In this document: positions 28,101-34,721 of the stretch, one piece after another
Layout of the letters: each line of letters starts with the position of its first letter
How positions within the stretch are numbered: position 1 is the stretch's first letter
Assembly: GCA_047602575.1 (NCBI GenBank)
Contig: JASGGY010000007.1
Coordinates: forward strand, 186,001 to 250,000
Reading direction: 5' to 3'
Length of the DNA: 64,000 nt
Source of the DNA: UBA1366 sp047602575
GTDB lineage: Bacteria; Bacillota; Clostridia; Oscillospirales; Ruminococcaceae
Notes under the pieces: model-generated
What the model saw: only the letters and a program-made list of their open reading frames with translations
What the model was told of the DNA's origin: nothing
Databases searched by the model: none
Program-made: the position numbers and the translations under genes

Positions 28101-28607
28101 AAGCTGCTCAAAGACGGCGACAAGGTGGAGCTTCTGGCGATGCTGCGCGGGAAAAAGCTTTTCACGACCAGAAACGGCGGGCGGATGTGCTTCTGCGAGC
28201 TGGAGGACATGACCGGCGTGATGGAGGGCGTGGTGTTTGCGGCGGTATTTGAAACCTACAGCAATCTTCTACAGGAAAACGGAATTTTGTATCTTTCCGG
28301 GCGGCTTTCGCTCAAAGAGGACGAAGCGCCGAAGCTGCTTGTTCAGGTGGTGCGCAAGGCAGAGGATTTTGAGGCGGAGTGTGCGCGCAAGGTTTTGTGC
28401 TTACGGCTTCATTCGACAGATGCGGCGGCGCTTGGTGCGGTTAAGGCTGCTGCTTTGCGTTTTTCCGGGGAATCACAGTTACGGATTTATTTTTCGGATC
28501 TCAAAAAAATGACCGCGCTCAAGGGCGGCGGCATTGCGGTGACGAATGCGTCCGTGGATGCGCTGCTAAAGATTGTTGGGGAGGGGAACGGGGTGTTCAG
28601 CGGGTAG
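25146..28607 (+). CDS. dnaE: DNA polymerase III subunit alpha
   Basis: A replicative or lagging-strand polymerase of the DnaE family, 1153 aa. PHP domain first (FVHLHLHSEYSLLDGA; VTDHGNLY), then the polymerase palm with the catalytic aspartates in MPDFDIDFC near residue 395, a GRGSGAGSL block, PNAGTHAAGV-like RNAGTHAAGVVIT, and FNKSHAAAYA. KGQMSLFDMM near residue 914 looks like a beta-clamp-binding motif, followed by an OB-fold region. ATG 25146 follows GAAAGGAG. The TAG stop is inside the left arm of the next inverted-repeat element. Confidence 0.97.
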   Translation: MAFVHLHLHSEYSLLDGACRINELVTHVKSLGQTAVAVTDHGNLYAAVQFWLACKKAGIKAVIGCEVYVAQRTRFDRDSRFDANSYHLVLLCENETGYRNLCKLVSAAYTEGFYSRPRVDFELLRKHSEGLICLSACMAGEVARRLSEGNFEAAKECALRYQGLFGRGNYFIEIQNQKFKEQERLLPLQFKLSRETGIALVATNDAHYLRQNDAAAQQILMCISTKTTVDEPQAMRFPSDEFFVKSEAEMLALFPGHEDAVRRTQELADRCEVNFTFGETKLPYFRAAGEESNFAYLRRLCEEGLAARYTTPTDEARARLDYELRVIGDMGYTDYFLIVRDFVQYAKDHDIPVGVGRGSGAGSLCAYCIGITGIDPLRYNLIFERFLNPERVSMPDFDIDFCIEGRQRVIDYVVEKYGADHVAQIVTFGTLAAKAAVRDVARAMGLSYQVGDAVAKLVPRELNISLRRAIDETPELKELYGADLKIRSLLDTAMQIEGMPRNAGTHAAGVVITKEPVTEYVPVQSRDGVVSTQYTMTVLESLGLLKIDFLGLRNLTVIRTCENEIRKTVPDFSIERITMDDAAVYKMLSDGLTKGVFQFESAGMTETIMRLQPTCIEDLVAVISLYRPGPMDAIPTYIRNRHNPKLVRYKHPLLKSILEVTYGCIVYQEQVMQIFRELAGYSYGRADIVRRAMSKKKHDVLQNERRAFIFGENNPGGSVGCAGALANGVPEKIAGEIFDEMASFASYAFNKSHAAAYATISYQTAFLKCHYYTAYMAALMSSVVGEGTGGKLIEYCAECRKNGVVLLPVDVNRSGEAFTAEGGAIRFPLAAVKGLGGGAARAIIDERIENGFFTDIRDFCLRMARRDLNIRAVEALICAGALDGFPENRRTMLRNHDRLLKAANDEIRTTLKGQMSLFDMMEEPEDAGLALQYVEEFTRLELLEMEREAVGVYITGHPLEGFSALGTAAGAETCAGIAAKADESAKLLKDGDKVELLAMLRGKKLFTTRNGGRMCFCELEDMTGVMEGVVFAAVFETYSNLLQENGILYLSGRLSLKEDEAPKLLVQVVRKAEDFEAECARKVLCLRLHSTDAAALGAVKAAALRFSGESQLRIYFSDLKKMTALKGGGIAVTNASVDALLKIVGEGNGVFSG

Positions 28608-28813
28608 GGCGGGGGCTTGCTCCCGCCGGGATGGGCTGGCTGCGAAAATGTTTGTCGGACACACGTACGTTGGTAGCAGCACCTCTTTGGATGAGCCGTC
28701 TGCAATCACTTGCGTTTCACACGCGGTTGGGCTTGCTCCTCTCTGCATGAGCCGTCTGTACCATGCACATCAGCAGAAAGCGCCTCCCCGGCGGGAGCGA
28801 GCCCCCGCCCTAC
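28604..28813. repeat. 210-bp element with 27-bp terminal inverted repeats
   Basis: Left arm 28604-28630 and right arm 28787-28813 are inverted copies with one mismatch; each begins or ends GTAGGGCGGGGGCT or its inverse. Each arm can also fold on itself (GGCGGG/CCCGCC). The interior holds two copies of ATGAGCCGTCTG and no gene. The left arm supplies the dnaE stop codon. It is MITE-like and could also act as a terminator. Confidence 0.8.
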
Positions 28814-28850
28814 ACCCCCCTGCTTCTATCAAACATAATCAAAATTTTTA

Positions 28851-28879
28851 TTGACATTCCGTGAAAAAAGCGGTATAAT
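28851..28879 (+). promoter_or_regulatory. Perfect consensus sigma-A promoter
   Basis: TTGACA (28851-28856), exactly 17 bp, then TATAAT (28874-28879). It drives the small membrane protein, zinc-ribbon and SPFH operon. Confidence 0.9.
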
Positions 28880-28916
28880 TACCGCAGTATCAGTTTCAGA
28901 AAGAGGAGGGATCGCG

Positions 28917-29105
28917 ATGCTTTTTGCAATCATTGGCGCGGTCATCGGTGCGGGTCTGCTCGACTTGGTGTTGGTTTCTGCAAGCAGAACAAAGAAAAAA
29001 GCAACCGACGCCAACCCGTATATTACAACACAGCTGCAGCTTGACGGGAAAAGTGACAATTATGTGAAAACCACCACAACGAGCGTAACGATCAACCGGA
29101 AATAA
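28917..29105 (+). CDS. Small single-pass membrane protein
   Basis: 62 aa from ATG 28917, preceded by AGAGGAGGG. One N-terminal hydrophobic helix (MLFAIIGAVIGAGLLDLVLV), then a polar Thr/Ser-rich tail (TTQLQLDGKSDNYVKTTTTS). The family is not recognised. It is the first gene after a perfect promoter and leads the zinc-ribbon/SPFH operon, so it may anchor or partner that membrane complex. Confidence 0.75.
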   Translation: MLFAIIGAVIGAGLLDLVLVSASRTKKKATDANPYITTQLQLDGKSDNYVKTTTTSVTINRK

Positions 29106-29149
29106 CCGCGAAAAGGAGATTTTAGCGTGAAATACTAATAAATCGGAAC

Positions 29150-29216
29150 AGGAGAGGGGGCGAGCCCATGCATGCTCTTTCATAGCGATTTGAGCATGGT
29201 GTGCATGGGCATTATT
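29150..29216 (+). repeat. 67-bp structured leader element, copy 1
   Basis: Begins AGGAGAGGGGGCGAGCCCAT and ends immediately before GTG 29217. A hairpin forms between GCCCATGCA and TGCATGGGC, with an inner TGCTC/GAGCA stem. It contains a possible five-codon leader ORF (MHALS). A copy of identical length lies at 47681-47747. Confidence 0.75.
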
Positions 29217-30299
29217 GTGGCAAATGTCATTTATAAATGTCCGACCTGCGGCGGGGATCTCGGCTGGTCGGCAGAAAAGCAGAACTGGACGTGCGAATAT
29301 TGCGGCGACGCGTTTACGCTGGAGCAGCTTGGCGAGGTCAATGCCAAAGCGGAGCAGGAGAGCAAACAGGAGGCCTATCAGGAAGTCGATCAGGAAGAAT
29401 TCACCGCGGCAAACGACGGCACGGAGGGCGGCGACATCGTCGGCTACAGCTGTTCGCACTGCGGGGCGGAAATCATCACAGACCGCGCAACCGCCGCAAC
29501 CATCTGCCCGTATTGCAGAAATCCGATCATCATGGCGGCACAGGTTTCGGGAAACATCGCGCCGCAGTGGGTGATTCCGTTTAAAATTGACCGAAAAAAC
29601 GTCGAGGACGCATTTTTGAAATTCGCGAAAAAACCCCTGACCCCAAAGGAATTCCGCACGAAGGAAGTTGTGAGCAAGATTCAGGGGATTTATATCCCGT
29701 TCTGGCTTTATACCGGTGCAAGCGACGGCGAGCTGTACGCTGAGGGCGTGAACACCCGCACATGGATCTCCGGCGATAAGCGGTATACCGAAAGAACCTA
29801 TTACGATGTCTACCGTTCGGGCAACCTTGGGTTTACGCGCGTGCCCGCCGATGCTTCCAAAAAAACCGAGGACGCGGCGATGGACTCCATTGAGCCGTTT
29901 GATATGCAGGAAATGAGGGAATTCAACATCGGCTATCTCGCGGGCTATTACGCGGAGCGCTTTGACCTCGACGACGCGGCGTGCTTTGAACGAGCCAAGG
30001 AACGCGTCGAGCATTCCACGCTGGAGGAATTAAGAAGCACCGCGCAGTATGATTCGGTGACGGTGAAGAATTTTCAGTGCAGGATCGACTCGAGCCCCGC
30101 GGAGTACGCGCTGTTTCCGTCGTATCTGATGAAAACCAAGTATCATGGCAAGGAGTATCTCTTTGCCATGAACGGGCAGACGGGGAAATTCACAGGCAAC
30201 CTGCCGATTTCAAAAATCAAGCTGACGGTGTTTTCGTTTGTCGGCGGCATCGGCGGGTTTCTGATCGGGCTGGCGGCGAGCGTGTTCGCCGGAAATTAA
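29217..30299 (+). CDS. Zinc-ribbon membrane-associated protein (YdjG-like)
   Basis: 360 aa from GTG 29217; the in-frame ATGs at 29172 and 29205 lie within the leader repeat, so the start is uncertain. Two N-terminal zinc ribbons (YKCPTCGGDLGW to CEYCGDAF; YSCSHCGAEI to CPYCRNPI). A central domain (WVIPFKIDRKNVEDAF; IYIPFWLYTGASDGELYAEG) follows, and a glycine-rich hydrophobic C-terminus (FVGGIGGFLIGLAASVF). It resembles the zinc-ribbon proteins that accompany YdjI-type SPFH proteins near phage-shock-like systems; a membrane-stress role is inferred. Confidence 0.8.
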   Translation: MANVIYKCPTCGGDLGWSAEKQNWTCEYCGDAFTLEQLGEVNAKAEQESKQEAYQEVDQEEFTAANDGTEGGDIVGYSCSHCGAEIITDRATAATICPYCRNPIIMAAQVSGNIAPQWVIPFKIDRKNVEDAFLKFAKKPLTPKEFRTKEVVSKIQGIYIPFWLYTGASDGELYAEGVNTRTWISGDKRYTERTYYDVYRSGNLGFTRVPADASKKTEDAAMDSIEPFDMQEMREFNIGYLAGYYAERFDLDDAACFERAKERVEHSTLEELRSTAQYDSVTVKNFQCRIDSSPAEYALFPSYLMKTKYHGKEYLFAMNGQTGKFTGNLPISKIKLTVFSFVGGIGGFLIGLAASVFAGN

Positions 30300-30352
30300 T
30301 TGCGCTTTCTGACGCGTTTTGCGCGGAATACATATGAAAAGAGGATACGGCT

Positions 30353-31699
30353 ATGGGATTGATTCAAATGGCAAAATCGGCAATCACCTCGGAGTTTGCG
30401 GATCAGATTGTCGAATACTTCCGGTGTGAGGACTTGACGCAGGAGCATCTGTGCAAGCCCGCCACACAGGTCAAGCGCGGAAAATCCATCAACAACGCAA
30501 CGGAGAGTGTGATTTCCAACGGCTCGACCTTTGACGTGGCGGTCGGTCAGGCAGCGCTTCTGGTGGAAAACGGCAAGGTGCATGACTTCGTCATCGCCAA
30601 CAACGCCTCGCTCGCGGGTAAGTATACATACGACTCCAAAACCCAGCCGTCGGTGCTCGGCGACGGCGTACACGACATCATTCCGTCGCTCAAGGACATC
30701 GTCAACCGGTTTGCGGCGGGCGGACAGTCCACCAACACCATGCGGCTGATGTATGTCAACCTCAAACCGCTGACCGGCAACAAAATCGGTTTCGGCAATG
30801 TTCCGTTCCGCGACGGGGAAATGAATTTCACCCTCAAAGCGCAGGGCCACGGCACGTTTGAATTCGTCATCGCCGACCCGATCGCGTTTTATGAAAAAAT
30901 CATCCTCGATATGTTCGTGCCGATCACAAGAACCTCCGACACGGGCGCTTTGCTGCTTGAGCAGATGAAATCTGAGATGAAGCCGAAGTTCCAGAAGGCA
31001 CTCACGCTTATTTCGACCAAGCGGATTCCGTATGACCAGATCGGCTTGTTCCCCGACGAGCTGGCGGAGTCGATGAACAAGGAATTGACCGAGAAGTGGC
31101 AGGAGCGCGGCATCAAGCTCACGTCCCTTGCCATCGAGCTGAACGTGGACGAGGAAAGCGCCAAGCTGATTCAGGATTACCAGAAAGCCGCGACGCTCGG
31201 CGGCAACGCGGCGATTTTCAGCGGCATGAACGCCATGTCCGTCAATGAAGCGCGCGTTGCGGCGGCGAACAACGACGGCGGCGCGATGATGGGCTTCATG
31301 GGCATGGGACTTGCTGGCATGAGTGCCGCAATGAACCAACCCGCTTACCCGCCGAATCAAACTTTCCCGACCGCACCTGCGCCCCAACAAGCAGCCGTAC
31401 CCGCAGCACCCGCACCGGCAGCGGAAGCACCGGCGGCTAGCTGGACGTGCGCTTGCGGTGTGTCAAACACCGGAAAATTCTGTCTTGAATGCGGTGCGAA
31501 GAAGCCCGAAGAGGGCTGGACGTGCGCCTGTGGCGTGGTGAACAAGGGCAAGTTCTGCACCGAATGCGGCGGCAAGCGTCCGGTTGACGCGCCGGTTTAT
31601 CAGTGCGATAAGTGCGGCTTCAAGCCCGCCGATCCCAAAAACCCGCCGAAATTCTGTCCGGAATGCGGCGACCCGTTCAACGACGCCGACGCAAAATAA
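30353..31699 (+). CDS. SPFH-domain protein with C-terminal zinc ribbons (YdjI-like)
   Basis: 448 aa. An N-terminal SPFH/flotillin-related domain, often labelled virion core protein family (AKSAITSEFADQIVEYFRCE; QAALLVENGKVHDF), and a helical segment to about residue 310. A Pro/Ala-rich linker then leads to three zinc ribbons (WTCACGVSNTGKFCLECG, WTCACGVVNKGKFCTECG, YQCDKCGF to FCPECGDPF). In Bacillus the related YdjI works with a PspA-like protein at stressed membranes. It is the last gene of the operon; a terminator follows. Confidence 0.85.
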   Translation: MGLIQMAKSAITSEFADQIVEYFRCEDLTQEHLCKPATQVKRGKSINNATESVISNGSTFDVAVGQAALLVENGKVHDFVIANNASLAGKYTYDSKTQPSVLGDGVHDIIPSLKDIVNRFAAGGQSTNTMRLMYVNLKPLTGNKIGFGNVPFRDGEMNFTLKAQGHGTFEFVIADPIAFYEKIILDMFVPITRTSDTGALLLEQMKSEMKPKFQKALTLISTKRIPYDQIGLFPDELAESMNKELTEKWQERGIKLTSLAIELNVDEESAKLIQDYQKAATLGGNAAIFSGMNAMSVNEARVAAANNDGGAMMGFMGMGLAGMSAAMNQPAYPPNQTFPTAPAPQQAAVPAAPAPAAEAPAASWTCACGVSNTGKFCLECGAKKPEEGWTCACGVVNKGKFCTECGGKRPVDAPVYQCDKCGFKPADPKNPPKFCPECGDPFNDADAK

Positions 31700-31737
31700 G
31701 TTGTGGGAATAATTTTCAGAAAACGGTTATACTACAT

Positions 31738-31774
31738 AAAAGCGCTGACGGATTTTTCATACGTCAGCGCTTTT
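31738..31774 (+). terminator. Terminator of the zinc-ribbon/SPFH operon
   Basis: Arms AAAAGCGCTGACG (31738-31750) and CGTCAGCGCTTTT (31762-31774), 13 bp. Confidence 0.85.
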
Positions 31775-31793
31775 CAACAGGAGGATTTTTGTG

Positions 31794-32138
31794 ATGAAAG
31801 AACAAAAAGCAGGTGATACATTCGCGCGGATTTATGCGGTGGTGCGGCGCATCCCGCGCGGGAAAGTCGCAACCTACGGTCAGATCGCCGCACTGGCAGG
31901 AAATCCGCACTGGTCGCAGGTAGTGGGGTTTGCGCTGCATGTTAATCCCGAGCCGGGCGTGATTCCATGCCATCGGGTGGTCAACCGTTTCGGAGCGGTG
32001 TCATCGGCGTTCGCGTTCGGGGGCGAAAACGAACAGGTGCGCCTGCTCGAAAGCGAGGGCGTGGCATTCACGCAGGACGGACACGTGGCGCTTGAACGGT
32101 TTCTGTGGGATGGAATTACGGAGGAAGCTAAATCGTAA
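31794..32138 (+). CDS. MGMT/Ada family methylated-DNA--cysteine methyltransferase-like protein
   Basis: 114 aa, only the C-terminal DNA-binding/alkyltransferase domain. Signature blocks are FARIYAVVRRIPRGKVATYG, IAALAG, VIPCHRVV and FAFGGENEQ. The acceptor cysteine in PCHRV is present, unlike in many ATL proteins where it is Trp. AGGAGG at 31779-31784 fits ATG 31794; GTG 31791 is possible. The 3' end overlaps the convergent membrane-protein gene by 11 bases. Confidence 0.88.
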   Translation: MKEQKAGDTFARIYAVVRRIPRGKVATYGQIAALAGNPHWSQVVGFALHVNPEPGVIPCHRVVNRFGAVSSAFAFGGENEQVRLLESEGVAFTQDGHVALERFLWDGITEEAKS

Positions 32139-32811
32139 TGGACGAGGTGAGCAGGGAGTTTTCAAGATCGATCTCTGTCTTTTCGCCGTTTGTCTGATAG
32201 AAATCCAGTGTCAGATTACAGTCGTACAGAGCGGGACGTGTACCGATGATGACGAAATCTGAACCGTCAAAGGGCGCAAAGTCCGTCACGGTGGTGCTGA
32301 CACTGTCCATCGCGCGAAAATTGTAAGCGATGCTACATTCGTCAAAGGTTTGTGTTCCCGTATAGCGGGCATATATCACAAAATATGGAACATAAGCTTT
32401 CGTATCTCCGGCAAGGGTGTAAACTGTGTAGGTTACGTCATGGTCGGTGTAAATGCTTTTGTCATAATCACCATGCGCCGTGAGCGTCTGCTCCGTGTAA
32501 AAAGAGCCATAGGCTTCGGTGAATTCCGCCTGTGAATACGCATTTACACCGCACTGGCTGAAGTCCGGCTCGGTGGGTGTAACCTGCGGAATAATTATTG
32601 CCGCAATCAAAATAATGACGAAAAACAACGTGATAATCCCGACCGTTTTCGGCGCAGGCAGCGGCGCGCGAGGAGCGTCCTCCGCCATTAAACTGCGGTT
32701 GATACGGCGGCGATAAAACAGCATATAAACAAATGTAACCAACCCGGTGACACCCGCGGCAATGACAAGCAGAACACCTGCTAAAAGAAAAAAAGCAACA
32801 CTGATTCCCAT
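32128..32811 (-). CDS. Two-pass membrane protein of unknown function
   Basis: 227 aa. TM1 (VAFFLLAGVLLVIAAGVTGL) and TM2 (GIITLFFVIILIAAIIIP) flank a short basic cytoplasmic loop. A C-terminal extracytoplasmic domain of about 130 residues follows, rich in Tyr, Thr and Asp (SFYTEQTLTAHGDYDKSIYT). AAAGGAG precedes ATG 32811. No family is recognised. It is convergent with the MGMT-like gene and follows the LytTR gene, with which it may be co-transcribed (63 bp gap), making it a candidate partner or target of that regulator. Confidence 0.75.
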   Translation of the reverse strand: MGISVAFFLLAGVLLVIAAGVTGLVTFVYMLFYRRRINRSLMAEDAPRAPLPAPKTVGIITLFFVIILIAAIIIPQVTPTEPDFSQCGVNAYSQAEFTEAYGSFYTEQTLTAHGDYDKSIYTDHDVTYTVYTLAGDTKAYVPYFVIYARYTGTQTFDECSIAYNFRAMDSVSTTVTDFAPFDGSDFVIIGTRPALYDCNLTLDFYQTNGEKTEIDLENSLLTSSITI

Positions 32812-32874
32812 ATCGTTCTCCTTTCAAAATGCCAAAATCCTAAATCCTAAAAACTAACCCCTAAAACTTAAATC

Positions 32875-33324
32875 CTAAATTCCAAACTGCTCGCGGAAAA
32901 TGTTATAATAACTCCGCGTGACGGTGACAAGGCTTCCGTTTGTCATGGTGAGAATGAATTTTGACGACAAAGCGGGCTTGATGAATTTAATTTTCTTGCG
33001 TGCGACAATTGCCGAGCTGCTCACCCGCAGAAAGAGCGCGGGATCAAGGCTTTTTTCAAGCTGTGAAAGGGAATCGGCACTCCGATAAGCCCCGCCGTTG
33101 CAGCGAATGACAATCTCGTGTCCGAAGCTTTCCGCGAGAACAATTTCCCCCACAGCAATCCGCACGCGGTCGCCGTTTTCCCTGCGCACGGGGATGTGCC
33201 CGGCATAACACGTCTGTTCGGTCAAAACAAGCTCCGCGTCGTCGTCGATTTCCACCCCGAGGGTGGTGAAAAAGTCTTTCAGCTCGTCATACCGTTCATC
33301 GCTGACGGCGAGTTTCAGTTTCAT
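32875..33324 (-). CDS. Stand-alone LytTR DNA-binding regulator
   Basis: 149 aa. The N-terminal part is short and without a receiver domain. The C-terminal LytTR domain (GHEIVIRCNGGAYRSADSLS; FLRVSSSAIVARKKIKFI; TMTNGSLVTVTRSYY) binds DNA direct repeats. Such small LytTR proteins often act with a co-transcribed membrane inhibitor or partner, here possibly the two-pass protein downstream. Three direct repeats with 21-bp period lie just upstream at 33388-33439, suggesting autoregulation. Confidence 0.87.
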   Translation of the reverse strand: MKLKLAVSDERYDELKDFFTTLGVEIDDDAELVLTEQTCYAGHIPVRRENGDRVRIAVGEIVLAESFGHEIVIRCNGGAYRSADSLSQLEKSLDPALFLRVSSSAIVARKKIKFIKPALSSKFILTMTNGSLVTVTRSYYNIFREQFGI

Positions 33325-33387
33325 GACAATGGAAGCCTCCTTTTCTATGAAGTTCGTACGATGGTATTAGCATAACGGATGCGCAAA

Positions 33388-33439
33388 CAGAATGCAAGTG
33401 AATTTCCGCAAAATGCAAAAAAATTCCCTCAGAATGCAA
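33388..33439 (-). promoter_or_regulatory. Probable LytTR operator: three direct repeats at 21-bp period
   Basis: CAGAATGCAA (33388-33397), CAAAATGCAA (33409-33418) and CAGAATGCAA (33430-33439). Start-to-start distance is exactly 21 bp twice. This two-helical-turn phasing is typical of LytTR binding sites, and it lies 64-115 bp upstream of the LytTR gene. Confidence 0.7.
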
Positions 33440-33462
33440 AAACGCCCTCCCGCAGGAGAGCG
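33438..33462 (-). terminator. Terminator of thiT on the minus strand
   Basis: On the minus strand, ACGCTCTCC and GGAGGGCGT pair around TGCG and are followed by TTTTTG. It overlaps the last LytTR repeat. Confidence 0.65.
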
Positions 33463-33646
33463 TCAGATTAAATAAATAGCATATGTTCGTTTTTCAAGTC
33501 CCCAAATGGAATCACAAAGCAGCAACTCAAGAAAAAAGTAGCAAAGAAAAACAAAGTATAAACCACAAAACAATGGGTTTCCAAAGGGTACTTGTACCCT
33601 TTGGTGGGAGGTGTCGGAGGGTGAAACCCTCTGACATAGTTTAGTC
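33463..33646. repeat. Dispersed intergenic element, copy R2
   Basis: Contains CCCAAATGGAATCACAAAGC, CAAAGTATAAACC, AACAATGGGTTTCC and hairpin 1 (33581-33604; arms CCAAAGGGTAC and GTACCCTTTGG). Hairpin 2 is CGGAGGGT/ACCCTCTG (33615-33633), followed by CTGACATAGTTTAGTC. It reaches into the 3' end of thiT. Confidence 0.8.
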
Positions 33647-34291
33647 GGCTTGTCTAACAACAACCGGTACGCGTGCGATGAGTGCGGCGGCGAGTGCGGT
33701 GATGATGATTTCGGGGATCATATACAGACCGTTGTAAATGACCGAGTAGACCACGGCGAGTCCGGTTCCGCTGAAGTGACCGAGAACAAAATCGCCGACG
33801 GACGTGATCTGAAATTCGTCAGTGAAAAACCATTCCGCCCATGTGCCGAAGAAAATTGCACCGGAAATGATGTGGCAGAGATAGCGCAGGGCGAGTGCGA
33901 CGATGCTGCCCAGACAGAGCGCCTTGACCGGCGAGCCGCTTTTGCGGAACAGTCCGCCCAGACCGAGTGCCGTGTAGGCGAGGATGTAGTCAAATAAAAT
34001 CACAAGAATCGCTTTCCACGCGACCATCTGGCTGTCGCCGGGGAGAAAGAACGCGCGGACGACATCAAGCCCCGTTAAAATCTGAATGATGGCATACACA
34101 AACGCACCCATCAAACCCCAACGTATGCCGTTTCGGTAAGAAATCAGCACAATCGGCAGCATACTCACCAGTGTTACCGAGCCGCCGAACGGCAGTTGGA
34201 GCGGGAGTAGCTTAGAAATGAGCGCAAGCACCGTGGCAAGCGCGATGAGCATTGCGGTTTCTACCAACCGCGCGGTTTTAGAATTGGACAT
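33641..34291 (-). CDS. thiT: Thiamine-specific ECF transporter substrate-binding protein
   Basis: The membrane S component that binds thiamine and docks to a shared ECF energizing module encoded elsewhere. 216 aa with about six transmembrane segments (LVETAMLIALATVLALISKL; LVSMLPIVLISYRNGIRWGL; ALGLGGLF). The block GTWAEWF, near the substrate site of ThiT proteins, is present. ATG 34291 has AAAAGGGG upstream. A TPP riboswitch precedes it, which supports the assignment strongly. Its last bases overlap repeat copy R2. Confidence 0.93.
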   Translation of the reverse strand: MSNSKTARLVETAMLIALATVLALISKLLPLQLPFGGSVTLVSMLPIVLISYRNGIRWGLMGAFVYAIIQILTGLDVVRAFFLPGDSQMVAWKAILVILFDYILAYTALGLGGLFRKSGSPVKALCLGSIVALALRYLCHIISGAIFFGTWAEWFFTDEFQITSVGDFVLGHFSGTGLAVVYSVIYNGLYMIPEIIITALAAALIARVPVVVRQAD

Positions 34292-34384
34292 GGACAAAAA
34301 CCCCTTTTCTGAAATTTCCGCAAACAAAAACACCGTGTACAAACTCAGCCACGAATGATTTCCGCTGAGCGTCCGGTGCGAAAT

Positions 34385-34476
34385 TTCAGAAAATCATCCT
34401 ACGCCGGCATTATCCGGATCAGGTTAAGGGTCGAAGCCGTGCTTCCTCTCAGCCTGCCTTGCGCAAGCTCCCCTGT
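34385..34476 (-). ncRNA. TPP riboswitch (THI element)
   Basis: Read on the minus strand it contains the conserved GGCTGAGAGGAAG, CGACCCTTAACCTGATCCGG and ATAATGCCGGCGTAGG blocks of the thiamine pyrophosphate aptamer. It lies about 90 bases before thiT and should repress it when TPP is high. Confidence 0.95.
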
Positions 34477-34492
34477 TTTCGTTTACCTTGTT

Positions 34493-34522
34493 ATTATAAG
34501 CGACAATTTGTGCCGTTGTCAA
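34493..34522 (-). promoter_or_regulatory. Promoter of the TPP riboswitch-thiT unit
   Basis: Minus strand TTGACA (34522-34517), an 18-bp spacer, then TATAAT (34498-34493), just upstream of the aptamer. Confidence 0.8.
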
Positions 34523-34629
34523 GGGCTTTCATGAAAACCGTCGGGTTTAATAAATTTTCGTCGCATATCGCCGCAAAATTTGTGGTTATGCTGATTTTCC
34601 GTAAAACAACAGCGCAGCACGGCGGGATG

Positions 34630-34638
34630 TGGTATAAT
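34630..34638 (+). promoter_or_regulatory. Extended -10 promoter of the ABC exporter operon
   Basis: TGG followed by TATAAT (34633-34638), with no good -35; about 84 bases before the first ABC gene. Confidence 0.5.
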
Positions 34639-34721
34639 AAAGATAAACCGAAGTCGGCATACAACAACACGATACTACGCATTGGCATGATATTGATCAG
34701 AATCAAAGGGGAGGCTTGAAC

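Noticed and set aside
28896..31390. Long minus-strand frames over the zinc-ribbon and SPFH genes
   Set aside because: Antisense shadows; the apparent similarity between two such frames (EHAWARPLS) comes only from the 67-bp leader repeat.
32822..32880. Short CCTAAA/TCCTAAAT-like repeats between the LytTR and membrane-protein genes
   Set aside because: Only four imperfect 6-8 base repeats in an AT-rich gap; too short and irregular to call an operator or array.
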